NCBI GenBank assembly: GCA_016197405.1
Contig: JACPVR010000012.1
Coordinates: forward strand, 1-64,000
Reading direction: 5' to 3'
Origin: Mycobacterium sp.
Lineage (GTDB): Bacteria > Actinomycetota > Actinomycetes > Mycobacteriales > Mycobacteriaceae
Length of the DNA: 64,000 bases
Position 1 is the first letter of the stretch; every line of letters starts with the position of its first letter. A model generated the notes under the pieces. The model had not been told where the DNA came from. It saw only the letters and a program-made list of their open reading frames with translations, and did not search any database. Of this stretch, positions 37,050 to 44,843 are shown piece after piece. The position numbers and the translations under genes are program-made.

Positions 37050-38069
37050 TCAGCCGGTCTTCGCCTTGCGGCGCGCTTCGCGCATACCGGCCCAGAAGCG
37101 GGCGGCCTCGCGCACCGATTCCTGCACCGGGCGCGGCTGCCAGCCGAGCTCACGCCTGGCCTTGCCGCAGTCGACGGGGGCTTCGGCCCGCATCAACCGC
37201 ACCGAGGGCAGTGTGAGTTGTTCGTCGGTGCCACGCAGGCGGGCCCGCACCGATCCGAAGGCCGCCATCGCGTAGAGCACGGGCACCGGGACCGAGCGTC
37301 GCGGCGGTGCGACACCGGCCTCCCGCGCCGCCAGCTCGACCACCTCGCGGTTGGTGATCATGCGCTCGGAGATCAGGTAGCGCTCCCCCACACGGCCGTG
37401 TTCGGCAGCCAGGATCAGTGCCCGCGCGGCGTCCTCGACGCCGACGGCCTCCAACGAGATCTTGTCGAGGACGAACGGCATCTTGCCGAAGACGGTGCCC
37501 GCGATCAGTGCACCGTGCGGGGTCATCCCGTAGTCGCCGCGGCCGTAGGTGCTGGCGACGCACATGGCGACCGCGGGCAGAGCACGCTCACGGGCGTAGG
37601 ACAGCACCAGGTCCTCGGCCTGCACCCGCGAGCGCACGTAGGCCGTCAGGTTGCGGCGGTCGACCTGATCGTCCTCGGTGGCGACCCTGCCCTTGCGCCT
37701 GCCGACGGTGGCATAGCTACTGGTGAAGACGAATTTCTTGAGCACGCCCGCGGCCGCGTATTCGGCCGCGATATCGAGCACACCGCGCAACCCTTCGACA
37801 TTGGTCCTAAACAGCGGCGCGGGGTCACGCAACCAGGCGCGGGTGTCGACGACGCAGTAGTAGACGACGTCGCAACCGTCCATCGCGGCCCGCACGGTGT
37901 CGGTGTCGAAGATGTCCCCGACGAACCGGGTGAGGTCCAGATCGTCGATGCTGACGGTGTTGGCGCTCGCGCGCACCATGGCGCGCACCTGTTCACCGTC
38001 GGCGACCAGCTGGCGGGTGACATGCGACCCGAGGAATCCGTTGGCACCGATGACCAGTTTGGGGCTCAC
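37050..38069 (-). CDS. NAD-dependent epimerase/dehydratase (extended SDR)
   Basis: A 339-residue extended SDR: Rossmann start VSPKLVIGANGFLGSHVTRQLVADG, DLTRFVGDIFD, the YxxxK-like region KGRVATEDDQ/YVRSRVQAEDLVLSYA. It resembles dihydroflavonol/3-beta-HSD-type reductases. GTG at 38069 overlaps the stop of the preceding NTF2 gene (GTGA); the frame further upstream is discarded. Both genes lie under a KstR-like operator. Corresponds to Rv0139 in length and place. Substrate unknown; a sterol-like one is conjecture. Confidence 0.85.
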   Translation of the reverse strand: MSPKLVIGANGFLGSHVTRQLVADGEQVRAMVRASANTVSIDDLDLTRFVGDIFDTDTVRAAMDGCDVVYYCVVDTRAWLRDPAPLFRTNVEGLRGVLDIAAEYAAAGVLKKFVFTSSYATVGRRKGRVATEDDQVDRRNLTAYVRSRVQAEDLVLSYARERALPAVAMCVASTYGRGDYGMTPHGALIAGTVFGKMPFVLDKISLEAVGVEDAARALILAAEHGRVGERYLISERMITNREVVELAAREAGVAPPRRSVPVPVLYAMAAFGSVRARLRGTDEQLTLPSVRLMRAEAPVDCGKARRELGWQPRPVQESVREAARFWAGMREARRKAKTG

Positions 38070-38572
38070 GCGCCACCGCCGTACTTGGTGAACCAGGCCG
38101 CGGCTTCTTCGTCGAGTGTGCCGAGTTCGCGGGCTTTGCGACACCACCGCAGGGACGCCTGGACGAACTTCATCGGGTTGTAGATGTCCTCCTGCCGGCA
38201 CCACTTGCCGTCGCCGGCGTAGGTGACGATGGAGATGTTGGTGGCGCCGATGATGGTGCCGTCGCCCGGGTCGCGCATCGGGTTGTCGAGTTCGGTGATG
38301 ACGCGTCCGGTGGGTGGGTCATAGACCGTCCACAGCGACGGAAACGACGTCATATAGCTGCCGGGGAAACTCGACATGGTGGCGCGTATCCAGGTGCGCA
38401 CCTCATCGCGGCCCTTCATGGTGCCCGCGGCGTGTTCGATGTAGTCGACATCGTCGGTGTAGTGCTCGACCCAGGCGTCCCAGTCCTGGCTTCGGGCGGC
38501 CTTGTCGACGGTCTCCTCGAAGACGCGGAACGCTTCGACGAGTTCCTCGCGGCTGAATTCCTGCGCAGTCAC
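38066..38572 (-). CDS. SnoaL/NTF2-like protein
   Basis: A 168-residue NTF2-like protein (EAFRVFEETVDKAARSQDWDAWVEHYTDDVDYIEH is the barrel-forming start, with the DYIEH metal/acid cluster), similar to hydratase/isomerase-type members. GTG at 38572, directly behind a palindromic box ending at 38581 and therefore the likely start rather than 38674. First gene of a two-gene unit with the epimerase, GTGA-coupled. Corresponds to Rv0138. Confidence 0.82.
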   Translation of the reverse strand: MTAQEFSREELVEAFRVFEETVDKAARSQDWDAWVEHYTDDVDYIEHAAGTMKGRDEVRTWIRATMSSFPGSYMTSFPSLWTVYDPPTGRVITELDNPMRDPGDGTIIGATNISIVTYAGDGKWCRQEDIYNPMKFVQASLRWCRKARELGTLDEEAAAWFTKYGGGA

Positions 38573-38580
38573 CCCAGAAC

Positions 38581-38594
38581 TAGAACACGTTCTA
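38581..38594. promoter_or_regulatory. KstR-like operator
   Basis: TAGAACACGTTCTA is a perfect 6-2-6 palindrome and fits the published KstR consensus TNNAACNNGTTNNA at every fixed position. KstR represses cholesterol/steroid catabolism genes in mycobacteria. The site lies 8 bp upstream of the NTF2-like GTG and 81 bp upstream of divergent msrB. No kstR gene is in the window. Confidence 0.7.
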
Positions 38595-38675
38595 TCAGGC
38601 TTTGTCGAGCATCGCGACGGGGAACTATCCGGAGGCGACATGTGGTTATAGATGTACCTACGCAAGGAAGGCACG

Positions 38676-39143
38676 ATGACCTCTCAGGCCTATAACAAGA
38701 ACCCCTCCGCCGTCTCCGCGCTGTCCCCCGAGCAGTACCGGGTGACACAGAAGAACGGCACCGAGGCTCCGTTCACCGGCGTCTACTGGGACAACCACGA
38801 GCCGGGCATCTACGTCGACGTGGTGTCCGGTGAGCCGCTGTTCGCATCGGTGGACAAATTCGAGAGCGGAAGCGGCTGGCCCAGCTTCACCAAGCCGATC
38901 GAGCGGGCGAACGTCGTGGAGAAGCGCGACTTCAGCCATCTGATGATCCGCACCGAGGTGCGCTCGGCGCACGGCGACAGCCACCTGGGCCACGTGTTCA
39001 ACGACGGCCCGCGCGAAGAGGGCGGGTTGCGCTACTGCATCAACTCGGCTTCGCTGAGATTCATCCACCTCGACGATCTCGAATCGCAGGGGTATGGCGA
39101 GTACAAGACGCTGTTCACCGACGACCAGGAGGCGCAGAAATGA
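38676..39143 (+). CDS. msrB: Peptide-methionine (R)-S-oxide reductase, single-Cys type
   Basis: A 155-residue MsrB repairing methionine-R-sulfoxide: [35 protein letters not shown] and catalytic [11 protein letters not shown]. The CxxC zinc pairs are absent ([13 protein letters not shown] in place of the first pair), and the catalytic Cys is the only cysteine, so an external reductant or low-molecular thiol must recycle it. ATG at 38676 has AAGGAAGG upstream. Its stop overlaps the msrA start (ATGA). Confidence 0.93.
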   Translation: MTSQAYNKNPSAVSALSPEQYRVTQKNGTEAPFTGVYWDNHEPGIYVDVVSGEPLFASVDKFESGSGWPSFTKPIERANVVEKRDFSHLMIRTEVRSAHGDSHLGHVFNDGPREEGGLRYCINSASLRFIHLDDLESQGYGEYKTLFTDDQEAQK

Positions 39144-39649
39144 CCGAATACAAGAAGGCGATCCTCGCCGGGGGCTGCTTCTGGGGTATGCAGGACCTGA
39201 TCCGTCGCCAGCCCGGCGTGGTCTCCACCCGGGTCGGTTACACCGGCGGACAGAACGCGCACGCGACCTACCGCAATCACCCCGGTCACGCCGAGGCCAT
39301 CGAGATCATCTACGACCCGGCCCAGACCGACTTCCGCAACATCCTGGAGTTCTTCTTCCAGATCCACGATCCGACCACCAAGGATCGACAGGGTAACGAT
39401 GTCGGTTCCAGCTACCGGTCGGCGATCTTCTACACCGACGAGGAGCAGAAGCGGGTCGCGCTGGACACCATCGCCGACGTCGAGGCGTCGGGCCTGTGGC
39501 CCGGCAAGGTTGTCACCGAGGTGACTCCCGAGGCCGACTTCTGGCAGGCAGAGCCCGAGCACCAGGATTACCTGGAGCGCTACCCCAACGGCTACACCTG
39601 CCACTTCCCCCGGGCCGGCTGGAAGCTACCCAAGCGCGAAACCGTCTAG
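39140..39649 (+). CDS. msrA: Peptide-methionine (S)-S-oxide reductase
   Basis: A 169-residue MsrA: catalytic [58 protein letters not shown] second Cys near the end ([10 protein letters not shown]) may be the resolving residue. It complements msrB in a two-gene operon for repair of oxidised methionine. A large palindrome follows the stop. Confidence 0.95.
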   Translation: MTEYKKAILAGGCFWGMQDLIRRQPGVVSTRVGYTGGQNAHATYRNHPGHAEAIEIIYDPAQTDFRNILEFFFQIHDPTTKDRQGNDVGSSYRSAIFYTDEEQKRVALDTIADVEASGLWPGKVVTEVTPEADFWQAEPEHQDYLERYPNGYTCHFPRAGWKLPKRETV

Positions 39650-39650
39650 C

Positions 39651-39708
39651 CGAGCGCGCGTGTTTGTACAGCGACACACCGTCGTTCACGTACAAACACG
39701 CGCGTTCG
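39651..39708. repeat. Intergenic palindrome between msrA and a flavin monooxygenase
   Basis: CGCGCGTGTTTGTAC (39655-39669) pairs perfectly with GTACAAACACGCGCG (39690-39704) around a 20-bp loop; four more outer pairs have one mismatch. It lies between convergent stops, so it can act as a bidirectional terminator. A partly similar sequence starts near 63952 (GAGCGTGCGTGT ... GACACACCG), suggesting a dispersed element family. Confidence 0.65.
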
Positions 39709-41188
39709 TCGGTATCTGCCGGGCAGCTCCGGTCCACCACGCCAGCGCCGCCGCCCAGCCGGCCCGATCCGCCGAGTGGCCCGCCCAGGCGATATAGCCG
39801 TCCGGCCGGACCAACACCGCAGGACCGGCATCGCTTCGCTGGGCCTGCAGCAGACCCTCCGCTGGCAGCGCTGCCGCATCGGACTCGCGGATCAGCAAAA
39901 ACCCTGTCGCACGCTGCAATTCGCTCACCCGCCCATGTGTCAGGGGTATGCGTACCGCGCGGGTACCGACGAGTGGTGACTGCGTCCGCCGACGTCGGTA
40001 ATGCAGCGTTGTGCCCCCGAAACTGCCCGCCACCGCGTCACGCACCGGTGCCGTTCGTAGCAGCCGCGGGGCGAGGAGATTGCGCAGTCCCCGGGCGAGC
40101 CGCGGATGCAAGGTGACACCGCGGGCGATCAGCCCGGACTGAGCCAGCACCCGGCGACCGATCGGGTGACGCTCGTCGTGGTAGGTGTCGAGCACATCGT
40201 CGGCGGCCCCGGCGAGCACGGCATCGATCTTCCACGCCAGGTTGGCGGCATCTTGGATACCGGTGTTCATACCCTGCCCGCCCATCGGCGAATGCACGTG
40301 CGCGGCGTCGCCGGCCAGAAACACCCGCCCGTGCCGGTACTGCGCGACTTGTCGTTCATCACAATGAAATCGGGATATCCAGCCGATCTCACGCAGGCTC
40401 AGATCCCGGTCGAATGCCCGGCGCAGGATGCCGTCGACCTCGGCACCCTCGGCCGGCTCGTCGTCGGGCACCTGGCGGTTGCGATCCCAGACCATGGCGC
40501 GGTACCAGGCGTCATCCTCAGCACCGACGCCATCGCTGCGATCATAGGGTGCCAGGAACGCGAAAACCTCGCGGTTGCTGCCCAGTGTCAGTCCGCCGCC
40601 GGTGGGTCCGTGCTCGAGCCGGACATCGGCGAGCACTATCGACGACAGAATCGTCCGACCGGGGAAGTCCGCTCCGACGAGCTCGCGCACGGTGCTGTGC
40701 GCGCCGTCGGCACCTATGACGTAGCGGGCCCGGATGTGAACCCGTTGTGCCACATCGTCGACGCCGTTCGGCCGCAACGTGACCCGCACTGCGCTGCCCT
40801 CCTGCTCCAGCGCGACGACCTCGAGTCCGCGGCGGATATCGGCTCCGGCGGCCTCGGCGTATCGCTGCAGTGCCGCATCGACATTGGTCTGCGGTGTCAC
40901 CGCGACGAACGGATAGTCGGTGTCGAGGTGACTGAGATCGATTCGCGCGCCGGCGAACAGCGATACAGCGGCCGCCCGGTGTGCGGTGGCCAGCACCTCT
41001 TCGGCGATGCCGCGGGCGTCGAGTAGCTCCATGGTGCGCGGCATGGTGGCAAACGCCCGGCTGGACGGATTGATACCGGCTCGACGTTCGGCGACGACAA
41101 CCGATCGCTGCGCCCGGGCGAGATCGCCGGCGGCGGTCAGCCCGACGGGACCGGCGCCGACGACGAGGACATCGCAGTTCTCGGTCAT
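39686..41188 (-). CDS. FAD-dependent aromatic-type monooxygenase
   Basis: A 500-residue class A flavoprotein monooxygenase (PheA/TetX-like). FAD-binding CDVLVVGAGPVGLTAAGDLARA, the DG motif YVIGADGAHSTVRE, and GRVFLAGDAAHVHSPMGGQGMNTGIQDA with the GD motif are all present. It should hydroxylate an aromatic or polycyclic substrate with NAD(P)H. ATG at 41188 has AAGGGGAA upstream. It follows the 137-residue protein at 41200 after 11 bp, under twin operators. The 3' end overlaps the intergenic palindrome. Confidence 0.9.
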   Translation of the reverse strand: MTENCDVLVVGAGPVGLTAAGDLARAQRSVVVAERRAGINPSSRAFATMPRTMELLDARGIAEEVLATAHRAAAVSLFAGARIDLSHLDTDYPFVAVTPQTNVDAALQRYAEAAGADIRRGLEVVALEQEGSAVRVTLRPNGVDDVAQRVHIRARYVIGADGAHSTVRELVGADFPGRTILSSIVLADVRLEHGPTGGGLTLGSNREVFAFLAPYDRSDGVGAEDDAWYRAMVWDRNRQVPDDEPAEGAEVDGILRRAFDRDLSLREIGWISRFHCDERQVAQYRHGRVFLAGDAAHVHSPMGGQGMNTGIQDAANLAWKIDAVLAGAADDVLDTYHDERHPIGRRVLAQSGLIARGVTLHPRLARGLRNLLAPRLLRTAPVRDAVAGSFGGTTLHYRRRRTQSPLVGTRAVRIPLTHGRVSELQRATGFLLIRESDAAALPAEGLLQAQRSDAGPAVLVRPDGYIAWAGHSADRAGWAAALAWWTGAARQIPTNARVCT

Positions 41189-41199
41189 GACGTTCCCCT

Positions 41200-41613
41200 T
41201 CACCGGGCACCGACGGTGGCGGCTGCGTCGGGATACCAGCGGCGGATATCGTCCGGCGTGGCGATGGCCGCCTGGTTGAAGACGAATCGGCATCCCGGCT
41301 GGGTGGTATGCGCGGCGTTGACGATGGCCTCGAAGAGCAACGTGTTGGCCGAGATCAGCCGGATACCGGCGCCGATCAGCACGGCGTCGTATTTCCCGGC
41401 GGCCAGCGCAGTGCGCGCCTTCTCGGCTCCGGGTTGGCCGGCGGGGATCAGGCAGTTGTCCACGTGGTAGCCCGCGCTGCGCAGGCCGGCCAGATTGTCG
41501 TCGTTGGCCGCCCGCAGCCGCTGCCTGGTCAGGCCGGGGAATCGCGCGAAATCGGGGGACGAGAAATCGATCAGATCGGGGTCGAGACCGATCTGGATGG
41601 CGGAGACGGTCAT
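41200..41613 (-). CDS. Conserved hypothetical protein, 137 aa
   Basis: I do not recognise a named family. The protein has no signal or membrane span; KYDAVLIGAGIRLISANTLLFEAIVNAAHTTQPGCRFVF has a Rossmann-like beta-alpha-beta look, and IQIGLDPDLIDFSSPDFARFPG starts it. It may be a small cofactor- or substrate-binding partner of the monooxygenase 11 bp downstream. ATG at 41613, GGAG upstream. Two identical palindromes lie upstream of it. Confidence 0.75.
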   Translation of the reverse strand: MTVSAIQIGLDPDLIDFSSPDFARFPGLTRQRLRAANDDNLAGLRSAGYHVDNCLIPAGQPGAEKARTALAAGKYDAVLIGAGIRLISANTLLFEAIVNAAHTTQPGCRFVFNQAAIATPDDIRRWYPDAAATVGAR

Positions 41614-41632
41614 GGCGGCAACTCCAAGCTAA

Positions 41633-41648
41633 GTCAACAGTTGTTGAC
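41633..41648. promoter_or_regulatory. Operator-like palindrome, copy 1
   Basis: GTCAACAGTTGTTGAC (7-2-7 inverted repeat) starts 20 bp upstream of the 41613 ATG. An identical copy lies 45 bp further upstream. Form and length suit a TetR or MarR-type dimer. Confidence 0.65.
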
Positions 41649-41677
41649 TAGCAGAGTAGGCGCGGATCCGCGGTGAT

Positions 41678-41693
41678 GTCAACAGTTGTTGAC
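41678..41693. promoter_or_regulatory. Operator-like palindrome, copy 2
   Basis: Second identical GTCAACAGTTGTTGAC; the identity extends to GTCAACAGTTGTTGACTA in both. It sits between the monooxygenase unit and the 3' end of the P450 gene and lies close to the P450 stop. Confidence 0.65.
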
Positions 41694-41718
41694 TACACCG
41701 TTCTCGTCGGTACGGAGG

Positions 41719-43071
41719 TCAGGACACCAGCGCGGGCTTGCGCCGCAGCGTCACCCGGCCGCCCTTCTTCGGGGTGAAGGCCACGCCCCGGGAATGCCAC
41801 TTCTCGCCGGGCTCGTTGGTGACGTCGATGGTGAAGTGCCGCAACACCGTTCGCAGCACCACATCCATCTCCATATTGGCGAAGGCGGCGCCGACACAAC
41901 GCCGGGTACCACCACCGAACGGAATCCAGGCGAACACGTTGGGACGCTCACCGACGAAGCGCTGCGGGTCGAAACGCTCGGGGTTCGGGAACTCACGGAC
42001 ATTGGCATGCGCCTGACCGATCGCCACCGAAACCGAATAACCTTGCGGGATAACCCATTCCCCCAACCGTACGTACGGGGCGAAGACATGCCGTCCGGCG
42101 AAGTCGATCACTGTCCGGTTGCGCTGCACTTCCAGGATGACCGCCTGACGGTACTGGTTGGCGTCGGTCTGCGCCTCGGCGCTCAGCTCGGCCAGCACGG
42201 CCGGGTGGCGTGATACCCGCTCGAACGCCCACGCCAGCGTCGAGGCCGTCGTCTCATGTCCGGCCGCCAGCAGAGTCAGCAGCTCGTCGCCGATCTCGCT
42301 GCGCGACATCGGAGTTCCGTCCTCGTATGTGCTGCCCACCAACAAAGCCAGCACATCGGTGCGATCCGCGAAATTCTCGTCGGCGCGGGCATCGTCGATC
42401 AGGGTGTTGACGACGGCGTTGTACTGACTGCGGTAGTTCGCCAATTTGGTCCACGGGCTGAACCTGCCCAGGTCGCGGGTCGGTGTCGGCAGTACCGCCA
42501 GCCGCGATCCCAGCGTCACCCACGGCGGGATGATCCTGCGCAGTGTCTCCAGTTCGGCACCGGCGGCGCCGAAGATCGTCCGCAGGATGATGTTGAGGGT
42601 TATCCGCATCATCGGTTCGAGGGTTTCGAACTCCGCACCCTCGGGCCAGGAGGCCGCCTCGCGCAGCGTCTCCTCTTCCACGATCTGCTCGTACTTCTTC
42701 ATGGCCTTGCCGTGGAACGGCGGCGTGAGCAGCTTGCGACGACGCCGGTGTTCGGCACCGTCGAGGGCGAAAACCGAGCCCGGACCGAAGATGCGGCTCA
42801 GGTTCGGCTGGATGTTGCCGAGGTCCTCGGGGTTCGCGGTGAAGACCTGCTTGGCCAGCGTCGGGTCGGTGACCACGACCATCTTCCCGAACACCGGCAC
42901 GCTGATGGTGAAGGCCTCGCCGTATTTCGCGGTGAGCCAGTTGATGGTCTGCCTGCGGAAGAGTCCGTATCCGATACCTTGCACCAGCTTTGGGATGTGG
43001 CGCGGTGTCGGAGGGACCCGGATGCGCGGATGTTCGGTGCTCAGCTCGCGGTCGACGGTCGTCTCCGTCAT
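41719..43071 (-). CDS. Cytochrome P450 (CYP138-like)
   Basis: A 450-residue P450. I-helix AGHETTASTLAW, ExxR in EVQRNR, PERF (NPERFDPQRF), and the heme-binding FGGGTRRCVGAAFA are complete. The pattern of the N-terminus (RVPPTPRHIPKLVQGIGYG) resembles M. tuberculosis Cyp138 (Rv0136), and like there it lies next to a divergent TetR gene. ATG at 43071 has GGAGG 7 bp upstream; the longer frame to 43512 is antisense to the TetR gene. It needs ferredoxin partners not found here. Substrate unknown. Confidence 0.93.
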   Translation of the reverse strand: MTETTVDRELSTEHPRIRVPPTPRHIPKLVQGIGYGLFRRQTINWLTAKYGEAFTISVPVFGKMVVVTDPTLAKQVFTANPEDLGNIQPNLSRIFGPGSVFALDGAEHRRRRKLLTPPFHGKAMKKYEQIVEEETLREAASWPEGAEFETLEPMMRITLNIILRTIFGAAGAELETLRRIIPPWVTLGSRLAVLPTPTRDLGRFSPWTKLANYRSQYNAVVNTLIDDARADENFADRTDVLALLVGSTYEDGTPMSRSEIGDELLTLLAAGHETTASTLAWAFERVSRHPAVLAELSAEAQTDANQYRQAVILEVQRNRTVIDFAGRHVFAPYVRLGEWVIPQGYSVSVAIGQAHANVREFPNPERFDPQRFVGERPNVFAWIPFGGGTRRCVGAAFANMEMDVVLRTVLRHFTIDVTNEPGEKWHSRGVAFTPKKGGRVTLRRKPALVS

Positions 43072-43092
43072 GTCCTGACCTCCGGGATCTAC

Positions 43093-43145
43093 ATTGGTAC
43101 CGCGGCGTACCAATGGCTTGATGCAGTACGGTACCGGTTGGTACC
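43093..43145. promoter_or_regulatory. Operator cluster between P450 and TetR genes
   Basis: ATTGGTAC-N6-GTACCAAT (43093-43114, perfect 8-bp arms) is followed by CGGTACCG (43129-43136) and TTGGTACC (43138-43145), giving repeated GGTACC-like half-sites. They lie in the 116-bp divergent region and are the likely binding sites of the TetR regulator, covering both promoters. Confidence 0.6.
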
Positions 43146-43187
43146 AAGACCTGGCAAGGGTCTGCCGAATATCGATGAGGAGCAGCT

Positions 43188-43805
43188 GTGACGCCGGCGG
43201 TCCAGACCACCGCACCGTCCACGGACGAACCATTCCGCGAACGCCTGCTCGACGGCTTGGCGGCATCGATCCGCGAACGCGGTTATCGCGATACGACCGT
43301 GGCCGATATCGTCCGGCACGCCAAGACCTCCAAGCGCACCTTTTACGGCCGGTTCGCCAGCAAGGACGAGTGTCTGCTGGAGCTGCTGGATACCGACAAC
43401 ATCGTGATGATCGCCGCCATCCGCGCCGCCGTCGACGAGCACGCGCACTGGCGGACCCAGATCGAGCAGGCCATCGATGCCTATCTGGGCGCCATCGAGG
43501 CCAATCCGCCACTGGCCCTCACCTGGATCAGGGAGTTCCCCGCATTGGGCGAGGCCGCTCGCCCGGTACAGCGCCGCGGTATGAGCCGGTTCACAGACCT
43601 GCTGATCGACCTCACCTCAGACCCGGGATTCCAGCGTTCGGGTCTGGCGCCGGTGTCACGCGCGACGGCGCTGATCCTGCTCGGCGGTTTACGTGAGCTG
43701 ACCGCCCACACCGTCGAAGACGGCGGCGATGTCCGCGCGATCGCCGACACTGCGGTGCGCGCCTGCCTCGGATTGATCAGCCAGGGTGCACCGCTGCCGG
43801 ACTAA
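43188..43805 (+). CDS. TetR family regulator
   Basis: A 205-residue TetR-type protein: RERLLDGLAASIRERGYRDTTVADIVRHAKTSKRTFYGRFASKDE contains the helix-turn-helix (residues ~15-60). GTG start with GAGGAG upstream. Divergent from the P450 gene, like Rv0135c and cyp138, and presumably its regulator via the palindromes between them. Confidence 0.9.
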   Translation: MTPAVQTTAPSTDEPFRERLLDGLAASIRERGYRDTTVADIVRHAKTSKRTFYGRFASKDECLLELLDTDNIVMIAAIRAAVDEHAHWRTQIEQAIDAYLGAIEANPPLALTWIREFPALGEAARPVQRRGMSRFTDLLIDLTSDPGFQRSGLAPVSRATALILLGGLRELTAHTVEDGGDVRAIADTAVRACLGLISQGAPLPD

Positions 43806-43817
43806 CGCCCGGACCCT

Positions 43818-44411
43818 TCACCAGGGCCGGTAGGGCAACACGAAGCAGAACACCCGGGGAAAGCCCACCGAGGTCAACCGGGCCGCGCGGATGGCGGTGG
43901 CGCCGACCCAGCGCAGATCCCCGGATGACGGTTCATAACAACGGAACCCGGTGGCGCCCCCGAAACCGACCAGCAGAACCCAGTGCCGCGGTATGAACCG
44001 GCCGACCAGCATCGCGACCGGGTAGCCCAGCAGCAGCGCTTCCCGGACATCGCTGAGCGGGTCATGTCCCCCGTGACACAGGCGCCAGCGGTAGCGCACC
44101 GGACTGTGTGCCGACAATGCCCGCACCATCGCCTGCGGCGTGGTGCCCAGCGCGCGCGGCCACACCCTGTTCACCGTGCGGTGCAACCGGACCTGCTCGT
44201 CGGAGAACCAGTCGACGTCGTCCAGACGGGCGGCGTAGCTCGGATCCAGCAGTGCCGACCCGACGATCGCGGCGCTCGGACCACATGTGACACCATCGCG
44301 CTGACGCAGCGGGATGGTGGTCCGGTCGAATGGGATCAAGGCCCGCTGTCCGGCGGAAAGCCGCCCGTCGCGATCGGTCCCCAACGTCGCGGTGTGATGC
44401 GGATCAGGCAT
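43818..44411 (-). CDS. Papain-like (C39-type) cysteine peptidase-like protein
   Basis: About 197 residues. RDGVTCGPSAAIVGSALLD has the cysteine, RHWVLLVGFGG the histidine and CYEPSSGDLRWV a third polar position, in the order of C39-like folds; activity is unproved. Start uncertain: ATG at 44411 (CAGGGCAA upstream) overlaps the preceding gene by 76 bp, whereas a TTG at 44339 would overlap its stop as TTGA and still keep the whole domain (173 residues). No signal peptide is visible with either. Confidence 0.7.
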   Translation of the reverse strand: MPDPHHTATLGTDRDGRLSAGQRALIPFDRTTIPLRQRDGVTCGPSAAIVGSALLDPSYAARLDDVDWFSDEQVRLHRTVNRVWPRALGTTPQAMVRALSAHSPVRYRWRLCHGGHDPLSDVREALLLGYPVAMLVGRFIPRHWVLLVGFGGATGFRCYEPSSGDLRWVGATAIRAARLTSVGFPRVFCFVLPYRPW

Positions 44412-44800
44412 TTGCCCTGATCGACCATGGCCTGCCGGTATTCGTCCCAATCCGGGTGTTCACCGGCGACGGCCCGGAAATAGTCCACCAGCGGCTCGAC
44501 AGCCTCCGGCAGCCCGATCACTTCGGCATCGCCGTCGACCTGCACATAGGCGCCGTGGAACTCGTCGGAAAGCACGACGACACTGGCGGTTCCGGTGCGG
44601 GCGGCGTTGACACTCTTGGCCCGTTGCGGATAGCTGGCGATCACCAGCCGCCCCTGCTCGTCGACGCCTCCGGTCACCGGAGAACTCTGGGGTGAACCGT
44701 CGGCACGAAAAGTGGTCAGCAGCATGTTGTGTCGCGGTCGTACGAAATCCAGCAGCGCTGGCAGGTCGACCCGGTCCGCCGTTGCGTACTTCCTGGCCAT
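44336..44800 (-). CDS. PPOX class F420-dependent oxidoreductase
   Basis: A 154-residue split-barrel protein of the pyridoxamine-phosphate-oxidase fold: NMLLTTFRADGSPQSSPVTGGVDEQGRLVIAS, RAKSVNAARTGTASVVVL, and CLIRITPRRWGPIA. Mycobacterial members use F420. Substrate unknown. Divergent from the ADH gene at 44844 and overlapping the C39-like gene at its 3' end. Confidence 0.88.
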   Translation of the reverse strand: MARKYATADRVDLPALLDFVRPRHNMLLTTFRADGSPQSSPVTGGVDEQGRLVIASYPQRAKSVNAARTGTASVVVLSDEFHGAYVQVDGDAEVIGLPEAVEPLVDYFRAVAGEHPDWDEYRQAMVDQGKCLIRITPRRWGPIATGGFPPDSGP

Positions 44801-44830
44801 GAACCCACTTTAGAGTGCGGGACCCCGGTC

Positions 44831-44836
44831 TACGCT
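44831..44836 (+). promoter_or_regulatory. Candidate -10 of leaderless alcohol dehydrogenase
   Basis: TACGCT (TANNNT) ends 7 bp before the GTG at 44844; no ribosome site is present, so a leaderless mRNA is likely and supports the GTG start. Confidence 0.4.
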
Positions 44837-44843
44837 GCTAGCC

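Noticed and set aside
36633-38183. A 516-codon plus-strand open frame opposite the cupredoxin and epimerase genes
   Set aside because: Antisense shadow; the minus-strand proteins have complete motifs.
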